64,000 bases of DNA from an uncultured Granulosicoccaceae bacterium (GTDB taxonomy: Bacteria > Pseudomonadota > Gammaproteobacteria > Granulosicoccales > Granulosicoccaceae). Shown here piece by piece: positions 1 to 12,606 of the stretch (the first letter of the stretch is position 1; each line of letters opens with the position of its first letter). The notes beneath the pieces are model-generated. The model saw only the letters and a list, made by a program, of their open reading frames with translations. It had not been told where the DNA came from and ran no database searches. The stretch spans positions 124,001-188,000 of the forward strand of contig CALAJN010000004.1 of NCBI GenBank assembly GCA_937922675.1, given 5' to 3'. The position numbers and the translations under genes are program-made.

Positions 1-1798
1 GTGCAGTATCAATGAACAACAGGCGTGCATTTAGCGAGGCTAGCCTGCGTGCCTGTTGCTCAGCATCGCTTCGCGCTTCTGATCGCTTGTGGCTGCCGCC
101 GAGCGCGACGTTGCCACGACCGTCTGTCATGAAGACACAAACCGGGAATTCTCCCGCTTGTTGCAGGTTTTTCACCAACTGTTCTGCTGCCTGCAGGCCC
201 GCCGCCAGGGGTGTACTGCCGCCTCCTGGCAGGCCTTGCAAGCTGCGGCGGGCACGCGTCAGAGAGCGTGTCGGTGGCAGAGCAAGCAAGGCATTGTTGC
301 CTTTGAAAGTGATTAGTGCCACTCGATCACGGCGGATGTAGCACTCGGCGAGCATCAGCTGTGCTGCACCCTTGGCCTCGGCAAGGCGATGCATGGCTGC
401 CGAGCCTGAGGCATCGACGACAAACACCGTGGTGTTGCGTGGCGACTGGCGATAGCGGGTAACGCGAAGATCAGAACAGCGCAGGGCAAGTCGTGGGCGT
501 ATTGCAGCAGAGTTGCAATCAGTAGAGGGCGCCTTCTGGCGTCGTAGTGTCTGGTAGGGGATTGCTGCCTTGAGTGTCTCCAGAACATTGAGTCTGCAAG
601 CGCGCTGACCACGACGCAGTGGTCGAACACCGGCTGGACGACCGCGAGGCCCGCCGATGACTGACAGGCCGCGGTCCTTGCCGGTGACGGTTATCGGTCT
701 TGCACTACCGCGAGCCGCTTGGCGTCGTGTCGACAAGCTGTCAAGCGTTTGCGGTGGTAAAACGGCTCGCGCGGCCTCGATCAATTGCTCCTGCAGATTG
801 TCGCTACTGCAGCTGGTGTCGTCTGTGTTTTCAAGCTGCTCGGATTCAGGTGAAGCCGCTTCCTCGATCTGATCCTCGATCTGATCCTCATTGGCGTTTG
901 CATCTGTCGCATCTTGTTCATCCCGGGGCGTGTCCGCTGCCGGGTTATCCGACGTGGTGTCATTTGCGGCTTCAGTGTCGTCGGACAGGTCGGTTACCGA
1001 GATTGGCGCACGGGGTGCGAGAGCCAGCTGCACGCCGATGACAACATCCTGATCGGCAATCATGGGCCGATCGTGCAGCCAGGCGTGTGCACGAGCGACG
1101 CGCAGACAGGCGTGCATCGCGTGCATGGAGTCGATGCCAAGAGACATCGACAGCTCGGTCAGATCTTGCAGTATGCGCTCTGGCAAAGTGACATTGACGG
1201 GAAAGGCTGTGGTGTCCGAGCGTGCAATGGATTGTGCAGGCGGTGCACACTCTTGAAGTACTGCATCCAGTTCAGCGAGCGGCAGTGTTGGCAAGGTCAG
1301 GTGAATGGCAAGACGTTCGGCGAGCGCGCTGTCAGCCACGCCCGGTTCATCGTCCAGACTTTCATCGAAGGCAATGATCGCTGGAAACAGTTGCTGGTGT
1401 GTAGTTGCGGCCACTGCCTGTTTGTCAATCGCGCTCTTGTCCATTTCAATGGCCAAGCCGTGTGTCACTGCAGTGGGGAGTCGCTCGGCTGCAGTCAGCA
1501 GTAGCGCGTTGTCTCGGGCACGCGCCACGAGGCCATCGATATACATGGGTGTACCTGTAGCCAGAGTCTGCGCGGTGTCCAATCCGCCGAACAGGTGCTC
1601 GACTGAGGTGGTCGGGGCCACACGGTGCAACTCAAGTGAATGCTCAAGGCGTGCTTGAACAGCATCGCGAACAGGGCCGGGTGCTGCCTTTATGAGTATT
1701 CCACGCACAAAGCCAGGTCGTGCACTCAGTAAATTGATTGCGGTCAGCGCGAGCTGTAATTGGAAGCGAGCGTGCGCTATTGCAGTGTCAGCAGTCAT
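1..1798 (-). CDS. bchD: Magnesium chelatase subunit D (partial, 3' end off window)
   Basis: BchD is the AAA+-like platform subunit of the BchHID magnesium chelatase, which inserts Mg2+ into protoporphyrin IX. The frame is open from the ATG at 1798 to the left edge, about 599 codons. It contains an N-terminal AAA-like region (GPVRDAV near residue 42), a strongly acidic Asp/Glu/Asn-rich linker around residues 270-320, and a C-terminal von Willebrand A domain with a MIDAS-type DASGSA motif. Only the last residues are missing. It lies just downstream of bchI. A TGA in frame 9 bases upstream of the ATG fixes the start. A 12-bp tandem duplication in the linker (864-887) encodes EDQIEDQI. Identity is very secure; the bchO often found after bchD would lie outside. 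Confidence 0.95.
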   Translation of the reverse strand, partial: MTADTAIAHARFQLQLALTAINLLSARPGFVRGILIKAAPGPVRDAVQARLEHSLELHRVAPTTSVEHLFGGLDTAQTLATGTPMYIDGLVARARDNALLLTAAERLPTAVTHGLAIEMDKSAIDKQAVAATTHQQLFPAIIAFDESLDDEPGVADSALAERLAIHLTLPTLPLAELDAVLQECAPPAQSIARSDTTAFPVNVTLPERILQDLTELSMSLGIDSMHAMHACLRVARAHAWLHDRPMIADQDVVIGVQLALAPRAPISVTDLSDDTEAANDTTSDNPAADTPRDEQDATDANANEDQIEDQIEEAASPESEQLENTDDTSCSSDNLQEQLIEAARAVLPPQTLDSLSTRRQAARGSARPITVTGKDRGLSVIGGPRGRPAGVRPLRRGQRACRLNVLETLKAAIPYQTLRRQKAPSTDCNSAAIRPRLALRCSDLRVTRYRQSPRNTTVFVVDASGSAAMHRLAEAKGAAQLMLAECYIRRDRVALITFKGNNALLALPPTRSLTRARRSLQGLPGGGSTPLAAGLQAAEQLVKNLQQAGEFPVCVFMTDGRGNVALGGSHKRSEARSDAEQQARRLASLNARLLFIDTA

Positions 1799-1804
1799 GT
1801 TGGC

Positions 1805-1858
1805 TCATGCAATCACCGGGGCATCGAACCAGCGCTTGGTGGCTCGTCGCCAGCTCAT
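1805..1858 (-). other. 17-codon mini-ORF between bchI and bchD
   Basis: An ATG overlaps the bchI stop in an ATGA arrangement and opens a 17-codon frame (starting MSWRRATKRW) that ends in TGA nine bases before the bchD ATG, in the same frame as bchD. It might couple translation of bchI to bchD, or be the remnant of a longer bchD N-terminus lost by a stop mutation. It could also be chance. No family is recognised. Confidence 0.35.
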
Positions 1859-2886
1859 GCAGCGAGGCCGATTGCGTCCAGTGCACGCTGCACACGGGCG
1901 CCAGAGCCTGTGTCATCCAGTGGGTCGCGTCGTAGACGGTGAGACAAAGCCATGTTCGCAACACGAGCAATATGCGCCTCGGTAACCGCCTCGGCTCCGT
2001 CGAGAGCGGCACAGGCACGGCAGGCACGCAGCAGGGTCAACTCACCGCGCAGCCCATCTGTGCCCAGTGTCATACAGAGCTCTGTCATGTGACGCAGGCG
2101 CGCATCGCTGACCTGCACATCCGACAACAGAGTGCGTGCGTGTTCGATGCGTTCGCGCTCAACTTGATCCTTGAGCGAGAAGCGTTTGGCGAAAGCCACC
2201 GGATCACGCTCAAATTCATCACGCATACGTACGATTTGCATACGTTGCTCAACATCCTGAGGTGTTGCAACCTCGACTGACAAGCCAAAACGATCCAGCA
2301 ACTGAGGTCTCAACTCGCCTTCTTCCGGGTTGCCACTGCCGACCAGAATAAAGCGTGCGCCATGGCGTATGCTCAATCCATCGCGCTCGACGACATTGAT
2401 ACCCGACACAGCAACATCGAGTAGCACATCCACGATGTGATCCTCGAGCAGGTTGACCTCGTCGATGTAAAGAAATCCTCGATGAGCCGCAGCGAGTAGT
2501 CCGGGTTCAAATGCCTTGACGCCATTGACCAGTGCCTGCTCGATATCAAGCGCACCGACCACTCGATCCTCGGTTGCGCCAAGCGGCAGATCGATTACCG
2601 GTGCACCGATGTGGGTGACAGGCAATGGACCGGTTTCAGTCGCTGACTTGCAGGTCGGACAGAGCTGTTGAGGTTTGGACGGATCGCAGGAAAAGCGACA
2701 TCCTTCAACCACTTGAATCTGTGGCAACAGCGCTGCCAGTGCGCGCATGGCCGTGGTCTTGCCCGTGCCGCGATCACCGAACACGAGCACACCGCTGATG
2801 GTTGCGTCCACAGCTGCCATCTGCAGGGCAAGCTTCATGTCCTGCTGACCGACGATCGCCGAAAAGGGAAATACCGGGTGACTCAT
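1855..2886 (-). CDS. bchI: Magnesium chelatase ATPase subunit I
   Basis: BchI is the AAA+ ATPase of magnesium chelatase and drives Mg insertion together with BchD and BchH. The protein of 343 residues has a Walker A (GDRGTGKTT, about residues 37-45), a Walker B/sensor region (YIDEVNLLEDHIVDVLLD), the GSGNPEEGELRPQLLDRFG block and a C-terminal lid, all typical of the family. The start is taken at MSHPVFPF (ATG 2886), which matches the conserved N-terminus and overlaps the puhE stop by ATGA; a longer frame to 2946 lacks support. It is followed by bchD and preceded by puhE, so it belongs to the puh operon rather than standing alone. Confidence 0.96.
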   Translation of the reverse strand: MSHPVFPFSAIVGQQDMKLALQMAAVDATISGVLVFGDRGTGKTTAMRALAALLPQIQVVEGCRFSCDPSKPQQLCPTCKSATETGPLPVTHIGAPVIDLPLGATEDRVVGALDIEQALVNGVKAFEPGLLAAAHRGFLYIDEVNLLEDHIVDVLLDVAVSGINVVERDGLSIRHGARFILVGSGNPEEGELRPQLLDRFGLSVEVATPQDVEQRMQIVRMRDEFERDPVAFAKRFSLKDQVERERIEHARTLLSDVQVSDARLRHMTELCMTLGTDGLRGELTLLRACRACAALDGAEAVTEAHIARVANMALSHRLRRDPLDDTGSGARVQRALDAIGLAA

Positions 2887-3674
2887 GATGCGGCTCTGGT
2901 CGCGGTACCTGGCGATGTCGTAGATGTGTTGAACACGCGATTCCACAATCGGCTGTCGGCGATGGGCAGCGCCATGAAGGCATGTTCCACGATCGCGAGA
3001 AACAACAGAACGGCGGGCAGGCCGAAAGCAAGAGCCGCGCTACCTTGTGTGTCTCGGGTGGCGAGCAAGAGCAACACCAATGCACAACCGGATACCAGAA
3101 TCGAGAACCCGAAGAACAGCGTGACAGGCGCCCGGCGGATGTAACTTGCAAGGTAGGACAGGCGCTCCGGAAACCAGTGGGTGGCAAAGTGCGGCACACC
3201 AAAAAAAAGATTCAGCTTGGCGCTCCAGCGCATCAACCACAACACCATGAATGCGTACAGTCCAGTGGGATTGGCCGTTTTCCACAAGAGCGCAACGAGC
3301 ACGATGCCGGTGAGCAAGACCGTTAGTTCGTGCCAGATGCTCGCCCCGAGTGCGACACGAAAGCGCTGCCAGGTACCCACACCATGTGGGCAGGGGCGAC
3401 TATGGATACCGGTGATCAGACCCAGGTAATAACTGAGTTCCAGACAGCCCCAGAGGGCCACGCCGGCGACAAAACTCAAGTAGTGAGCAGGCATGTGGGT
3501 TTGTCCAGATGCTGATACAAGCCCCGCCAAAGCTGCGACAGAAATACCGACCACGGTGAGATGCACAAGTGGTGATTGAGGGTCGGGTAACCGGTGTTGC
3601 AGTACAAGGACCAAAGCAGTGCCTGCCCACCAGACGATCAAGACAAACAACACGGCGCCGAGTACGAGTGTCAT
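2883..3674 (-). CDS. puhE: Photosynthetic complex assembly protein PuhE
   Basis: This is a 263-residue polytopic membrane protein matching PuhE (DUF3623, 'photosynthetic complex assembly protein 2'), which helps reaction centre/LH1 assembly in the inner membrane. The pattern LSFVAGVALWG..ELSYYLG, the HELTVLL segment and KLNLFFGVPHFATHWFPERLSYLASY are the family's conserved blocks; about seven to eight hydrophobic segments are visible. The ATG at 3674 is chosen because the upstream in-frame extension is Cys/Arg-rich and unlike the family. It lies 17 bp after puhC and overlaps bchI. In many aerobic purple bacteria acsF sits between puhC and puhE; here it does not. Confidence 0.92.
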   Translation of the reverse strand: MTLVLGAVLFVLIVWWAGTALVLVLQHRLPDPQSPLVHLTVVGISVAALAGLVSASGQTHMPAHYLSFVAGVALWGCLELSYYLGLITGIHSRPCPHGVGTWQRFRVALGASIWHELTVLLTGIVLVALLWKTANPTGLYAFMVLWLMRWSAKLNLFFGVPHFATHWFPERLSYLASYIRRAPVTLFFGFSILVSGCALVLLLLATRDTQGSAALAFGLPAVLLFLAIVEHAFMALPIADSRLWNRVFNTSTTSPGTATRAAS

Positions 3675-3691
3675 GGCTTCAGAATCCCCGG

Positions 3692-4198
3692 TCACAATAA
3701 CCGGGTAAAGGCCTCGACATTGTCTATGCCGAAGGCCGACAGTGCGATCTGCCTGCCGGTGGCAGGATCGACAATCGACACCAGGCCATCCGCCCACAAT
3801 GTCAGTGTAAAGGGTAGCTCTGGTCCATGGCCTGAGGTGCGTCGCTCACGCGCCATGCCACGCATCACGCTACGCATGAAGCCGCCTTCGCCGATGCCGA
3901 GTCTGGCCATTGTGCTGCCGTCGGCCGCATCAAGAATGCCGACATCACCGTTGGGGAAGTCAACAAATAGCAGTTGACGTTCAACCACCGGATCGCCGTG
4001 ATCGGTGGACGTGACCAGAGCCTCATGCGGGTCGGACCGTTGCGAGAAGGCCAGTACCAATGAGCCAGTAATCAGCACGAGCACGCCAGCCACAAACCAG
4101 GTGGGACAGATAGGCCTCGCGTCGCGTCGGCGGGCGCTGGGTACGCGTTCGGGTGTTGCCTCTGCGCTCGCGCTTGTAATTACGTTTGTACTGGCCAT
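3692..4198 (-). CDS. puhC: Photosynthetic complex assembly protein PuhC
   Basis: PuhC is a membrane-anchored factor needed for efficient reaction centre/LH1 core assembly. The 168-residue product has a short cytoplasmic N-terminus, one transmembrane helix (about residues 33-50, FVAGVLVLITGSLVLAF) and a soluble domain. That domain contains the family blocks LLFVDFPNGDVGILDA, GEGGFMRSVMRGMARER, PFTLTLWADGLVSIVDPATGR and a C-terminal NVEAFTRLL. It is 2 bp downstream of puhB and 17 bp before puhE, as in other puh operons. Confidence 0.94.
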   Translation of the reverse strand: MASTNVITSASAEATPERVPSARRRDARPICPTWFVAGVLVLITGSLVLAFSQRSDPHEALVTSTDHGDPVVERQLLFVDFPNGDVGILDAADGSTMARLGIGEGGFMRSVMRGMARERRTSGHGPELPFTLTLWADGLVSIVDPATGRQIALSAFGIDNVEAFTRLL

Positions 4199-4200
4199 GA

Positions 4201-4872
4201 CTAAGCGCCTGCGGTATCCAGTGGCGACACAACGCTGGTCGATTGTGTCTCGACTCGTGCACTGTCATTAGACGCACCGATCGCAGAATTCGTACGAACG
4301 GCCTCGGCAATCAAACCTGCCACGTGTCGTGCATTGGGTACCGCGCGCAGCATCGGTTGCGGATGGCGGAAGTGCCATGGTCTGACGTGCGGCCACATCA
4401 CAAGATAGCTGATGCGATTCCCGGCTCGTGTTTGTAGGGGGATATTGCCAGTGCCGTTGACGCGTTCGGCGAGATCAGCAGCGACCAGCTGCTTGAAAGG
4501 CAGGTTGATAGTCAGTTGTATGGCGATCCCAAAGCGGATCAGCAGACGCTTGTTGGTCAAGGTGTAAATCGTTGCCGATGCAGATAGCCACGCAAGAGAC
4601 GCCAACAGTGTGAGCGCGCCAAGACACAGGATAAGGCTCAAGGCAGGGCCCGCGAGAAGTGCCTTTGAGTCCGCACCTGCCATTGTCAGCTGACGTATGA
4701 GATCCAGAGCTATGAGGGCAGCAAAGTACAGAGCGACCTTGCGTACGTGGAACGCATCAATAGCAAGTGCCAGCCAGTCTGGCGAGCCCTGCCAGATGAT
4801 GTTCTCGTCTGGCGGTAGCGGCGCAGGCAGGCCCGGTACTGGCTCCCACTCGAATTCATTGAGTTCACTCAT
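4201..4872 (-). CDS. puhB: Photosynthetic complex assembly protein PuhB
   Basis: PuhB is a membrane protein with a bacterial PH-like (YdbT-type) domain; in Rhodobacter it assists reaction-centre assembly. The 223-residue protein begins with the conserved acidic and proline-rich stretch (EPVPGLPAPLPPDENIIWQG) and has three hydrophobic helices. It then carries the PH-like segment (ATIYTLTNKRLLIRFGIAI, LPFKQLVAADL) and the family block LMWPHVRPWHFRHPQPMLR. It stands between puhA (16 bp upstream) and puhC (2 bp downstream), clearly cotranscribed. Confidence 0.94.
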   Translation of the reverse strand: MSELNEFEWEPVPGLPAPLPPDENIIWQGSPDWLALAIDAFHVRKVALYFAALIALDLIRQLTMAGADSKALLAGPALSLILCLGALTLLASLAWLSASATIYTLTNKRLLIRFGIAIQLTINLPFKQLVAADLAERVNGTGNIPLQTRAGNRISYLVMWPHVRPWHFRHPQPMLRAVPNARHVAGLIAEAVRTNSAIGASNDSARVETQSTSVVSPLDTAGA

Positions 4873-4888
4873 GCTGCCACTACTCTCC

Positions 4889-5710
4889 TCAAATCAAGGG
4901 TTCTGCCCGATCCGGTGAGGCATGCAACTGACCGCCGCCGAAGTAGGCACTGATCTGGTCTTCCTCGCGCAAGGTGATTTGGTCAGGATTGGCCAGCTGC
5001 GGGACGTCATGCATCTGATGTGCGTACAAGGACGCGATATCGACATAGCGTTGACGCACGGTTAGCCTGGTCATCAAGTCGCCCTCGGTCGGGGCCATTG
5101 AGCTCTTGCGGATGGTTGACAGCATCACCGGCACCAGGCGGCTTCCGCCTGAGTTCAGGCTGACGGTGTAGTAGCGCGGCATCATCTCCATGCAGTCCAG
5201 CCAGATATCATCGACAGTGCCGACAGCAGTACCTTCGCAGGTGTAGACAGTCAGGCCACGCGGATCGATCGAATGATCTGCGACGAAGTAGGTGTCGGGC
5301 AGGCTGCTCATGGGTCTGATCTTGGGAGAGCCATCGAGCAGCTGATCAGGGACATTTTCGCGTTCCGTCCAGGCAGCGGCACCGACACCGTGTGTCAGGC
5401 AGTCTTCTGTTGGAATGATCGGATCACCATCAACCCGTCCACCACGAGCAGCCAGCTCGCGGTGATCATCACTCTTGCCGCTGGGCAATTGGACCTCGCC
5501 TCCGTGATAGAGCTTGTAGGTCTTGGGCTTGGGCACACCCAGCAGGAGGTCGACCGGTTGGTCGCCGTTCTTGCCGCCGCGCAGGGGATAACCCTCGCGC
5601 TTGCTTTCTCGGTTCAGATAGAGAACGAGTAGCAAAAAGAATATCCAGAAAACGTACAGCACTACCTGGGCAACATCCAGGTAGCTTGTCAGTGCGCCGA
5701 CTTCTCGCAT
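4889..5710 (-). CDS. puhA: Photosynthetic reaction centre H subunit
   Basis: PuhA is the H subunit that caps the cytoplasmic face of the L/M reaction centre and channels protons to QB. The 273-residue protein has one N-terminal transmembrane helix (about 11-33, VAQVVLYVFWIFFLLLVLYL) followed by RESKREGYPL, then the cytoplasmic beta-barrel with DPRGLTVYTCEG.AVGTVDDIWLDCMEMMPRYY. The ATG at 5710 (MREVGALTSYLDVAQ) fits the family; an in-frame extension to 5815 would add an unrelated basic leader. It heads puhABCE-bchID and sits 49 bp after lhaA. Confidence 0.96.
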   Translation of the reverse strand: MREVGALTSYLDVAQVVLYVFWIFFLLLVLYLNRESKREGYPLRGGKNGDQPVDLLLGVPKPKTYKLYHGGEVQLPSGKSDDHRELAARGGRVDGDPIIPTEDCLTHGVGAAAWTERENVPDQLLDGSPKIRPMSSLPDTYFVADHSIDPRGLTVYTCEGTAVGTVDDIWLDCMEMMPRYYTVSLNSGGSRLVPVMLSTIRKSSMAPTEGDLMTRLTVRQRYVDIASLYAHQMHDVPQLANPDQITLREEDQISAYFGGGQLHASPDRAEPLI

Positions 5711-5759
5711 GGTGCTTTCTCTGTGTGGTTGGTGTGTGGTTGATAGTGGTGCATGCAGA

Positions 5760-7184
5760 TCAGGTAGGAAATTCGCTAAGGCTGGTATTTCCTGCCGTCG
5801 ATGATGTGCGCGCACTGCGATTGACCAATGGCCCGAGGGCCACCAGAGTCATAAAAAGAAGGGCTATCTCAAGGTGATAGACGGTGCTGTAGCCAACGCC
5901 GGGGTGGGCGAGGGCACTGCCAAGACTCCCGTTGCCAGCGAGGCTTGTGACTATATCGCGCAGTAGCCCGCCAATGGCAATGCCAGCTCCGGCTGCTGTG
6001 GCCTGGGCTGCGCCCCAGGCGCCAAGTGATAACCCACGATGTTCGGAATCCACCATGGTCATCGCCATGACCAGCGTGCCTGCACCGAGCAGGCCAGCAC
6101 CAAAACCAATCAATAGCGTGCCGGTACAAAAGAGCGCGAGTGATTGCAGTGGTTCTGCAAACACCACACACGAAAAGGCGACAATACCGAGCAATACGCC
6201 GGTAGCAGCTATTCGCGCCGGTTCGCGACCGGCCTTGAGCTGAAGCGCCGCAACCGCGAATGCGATCAGACTACCAGCAGCCAACAAGGCTGTGAGACGG
6301 GTGGTGCCGCTGACTGACAGGGACAGGATTTGTGCACCGTAGGGTTCAAGCAGAACATCCTGCATGCTGAAGCCTGCGGTGCCGAGAGCCACTGCCACGA
6401 GAAACCGTTTACCGCGAGCAGCCTTTGCGTACTGTTGCCAGGCGTCGGTAAAACGAGGTCTGGTGGTACCCCTGCTTGTGGATGGTTTGCGTGCCTCCTG
6501 TTTCCAGAGCGCAATCACGTTCAACACCAGTGTGACCACCGCTGCGCCCTGAATGACACTGATCAGGCGGATCTGCGAAAAATCAGCCAGCAACAGGCCA
6601 ATCACAAGCGCGCTTCCGAGCATCCCGAGCAATAGCATGACGTACAGTAGTGCGACGACCTGTGGGCGCGACTCCTCAGGGGCAATGTCGGTTGCCAGTG
6701 CCAGCCCTGCGGTCTGAGCGACATGTAGTCCGGCACCGGTCATCAGAAAGGCAATCGCCGCCGATAACTGAGCTACCCAAGGTGAGGCATTGCCATCACC
6801 TGAGAGTAGCAAGAGCGCGAAAGGCATGACTGCCAGTCCACCAAACTGAACTAACGTACCCATCCATATATAGGGCACACGGCGCCAGCCGATATAAGAG
6901 CGATGGTGATCAGAACGAAATCCGATCAGAGCTCTGAAGGGTGCAAAGATCAGGGGCAGACCGATCATGACCGCGACCTGCCATGCGGGCACGCCGAGTT
7001 CTATGATTAACACCCTGTTGAGCGTACCGGTCAGCAACACCAGCGCCATGCCACACGACACTTGAAAGAGTGACAGGCGCAACAGTCGACTCAGCGGCAA
7101 GGTTTCGCTTGCCACGTCCGCAAAAGGCAGCGCCTTTTGAAGCAGCTCCTGCCAGGCCGCGTGATGTTGCGTCGAGCGACTCAC
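5760..7184 (-). CDS. lhaA: LhaA, PucC-family light-harvesting 1 assembly protein
   Basis: LhaA is a 12-helix major-facilitator-type membrane protein of the PucC/BCH1 family that promotes assembly of LH1 around the reaction centre, perhaps by delivering bacteriochlorophyll. The 474-residue product shows the family blocks LTGTLNRVLIIELGVPAW, LIFAPFRALIGFRSDHHRS, GWRRVPYIWMGTL and LLEPYGAQIL. Its ATG overlaps the bchM stop (ATGA). The order bchM-lhaA-puhA is the conserved purple-bacterial arrangement. A second PucC-family gene lies at 19,755-21,179. Confidence 0.93.
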   Translation of the reverse strand: MSRSTQHHAAWQELLQKALPFADVASETLPLSRLLRLSLFQVSCGMALVLLTGTLNRVLIIELGVPAWQVAVMIGLPLIFAPFRALIGFRSDHHRSYIGWRRVPYIWMGTLVQFGGLAVMPFALLLLSGDGNASPWVAQLSAAIAFLMTGAGLHVAQTAGLALATDIAPEESRPQVVALLYVMLLLGMLGSALVIGLLLADFSQIRLISVIQGAAVVTLVLNVIALWKQEARKPSTSRGTTRPRFTDAWQQYAKAARGKRFLVAVALGTAGFSMQDVLLEPYGAQILSLSVSGTTRLTALLAAGSLIAFAVAALQLKAGREPARIAATGVLLGIVAFSCVVFAEPLQSLALFCTGTLLIGFGAGLLGAGTLVMAMTMVDSEHRGLSLGAWGAAQATAAGAGIAIGGLLRDIVTSLAGNGSLGSALAHPGVGYSTVYHLEIALLFMTLVALGPLVNRSARTSSTAGNTSLSEFPT

Positions 7185-7888
7185 GGCACGATCAACTCCA
7201 ATGCCTGCGACTTGTAGAAAGCGGTATCCACCCGATGCGTGCGACCGATCTGCATTCGCCTGGCAACGGGGCTCTGGGTCAATAGCGCCTTGATGTGTGT
7301 CTCGGCAACAGGCTCGATCGCAGGTGAGCGATCACCACGTGGAAACAGGCGACCTGCATGCTTCATTGCCATGAGCAGACGAGTGCGTGGTGCAAAGGTA
7401 AACACCAATGATGCACCGCTGCCCGTTGTGGATTGCGCCAGCGCATTCACAGCATCACGCATGTCAGCGGCGGGGTAGTGGATCAGTGAGTCCATCGCCA
7501 ACACGTGATCGAAAGGCTCGCTATGCGAGGTCAGCATGTCGCCCACTTGATAGTCGATACGTTCCAGCAGAGCCTGGTCGGTGCGCTTTCTTGCAACGTC
7601 CAGAAGCGATGCGCTGATGTCGACAGCTGTCACTTTGGCACCACGTCGTGCAAGTTCTACTGACACAGCCCCTGTGCCACATCCAGCATCCAGGACACGC
7701 TTGCCGTCAAGGTTTTGTGGCAACCACGACAGCATCTGCGCACGCATGTGATCGCGCCCGGCACGTACGGTCTGACGAACCCTGGACACCGGTGCATCCG
7801 AAGTCAGCTGCTCCCATGTGCGCGCAGCAGTCCGGTCGAAGTAGACTTCGAGCTGATCACGGCGTGTGTCATAAGTGGCGCTTTTCAT
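7181..7888 (-). CDS. bchM: Magnesium-protoporphyrin IX methyltransferase
   Basis: BchM transfers a methyl group from S-adenosylmethionine to the C13 propionate of Mg-protoporphyrin IX, the step after Mg chelation. The 235-residue protein has the SAM-binding motif I VLDAGCGTGAVS (about 65-76), an acidic residue after the next strand (VTAVDIS) and the family segment FDHVLAMDSLIHYP. The N-terminus (YDTRRDQLEVYFDRTAARTW) is the usual BchM start region. It overlaps lhaA by 4 bp and follows bchL after 66 bp with no recognisable promoter. Confidence 0.95.
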   Translation of the reverse strand: MKSATYDTRRDQLEVYFDRTAARTWEQLTSDAPVSRVRQTVRAGRDHMRAQMLSWLPQNLDGKRVLDAGCGTGAVSVELARRGAKVTAVDISASLLDVARKRTDQALLERIDYQVGDMLTSHSEPFDHVLAMDSLIHYPAADMRDAVNALAQSTTGSGASLVFTFAPRTRLLMAMKHAGRLFPRGDRSPAIEPVAETHIKALLTQSPVARRMQIGRTHRVDTAFYKSQALELIVP

Positions 7889-7954
7889 GGAGTTGCCTTG
7901 TTTGACGGGGTGTGGCTTGGTGTGAAGTGGCAGTCTGTTGTTTCCGCGATCCTG

Positions 7955-12595
<4,641 letters not shown>

Positions 12596-12606
<11 letters not shown>

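Noticed and set aside
864-887. 12-bp tandem duplication in bchD as a mobile or regulatory repeat
   Set aside because: It stays in frame within the acidic low-complexity linker and is best explained by slippage.
1805-1858. bchD starting at ATG 1858 on the bchI stop
   Set aside because: This frame meets TGA before the bchD body, so the ATG at 1798 is used; the short frame is only noted.
2883-3797. Longer puhE starting at 3797
   Set aside because: The extension is Cys/Arg-rich and unlike PuhE; ATG 3674 starts the hydrophobic family N-terminus.
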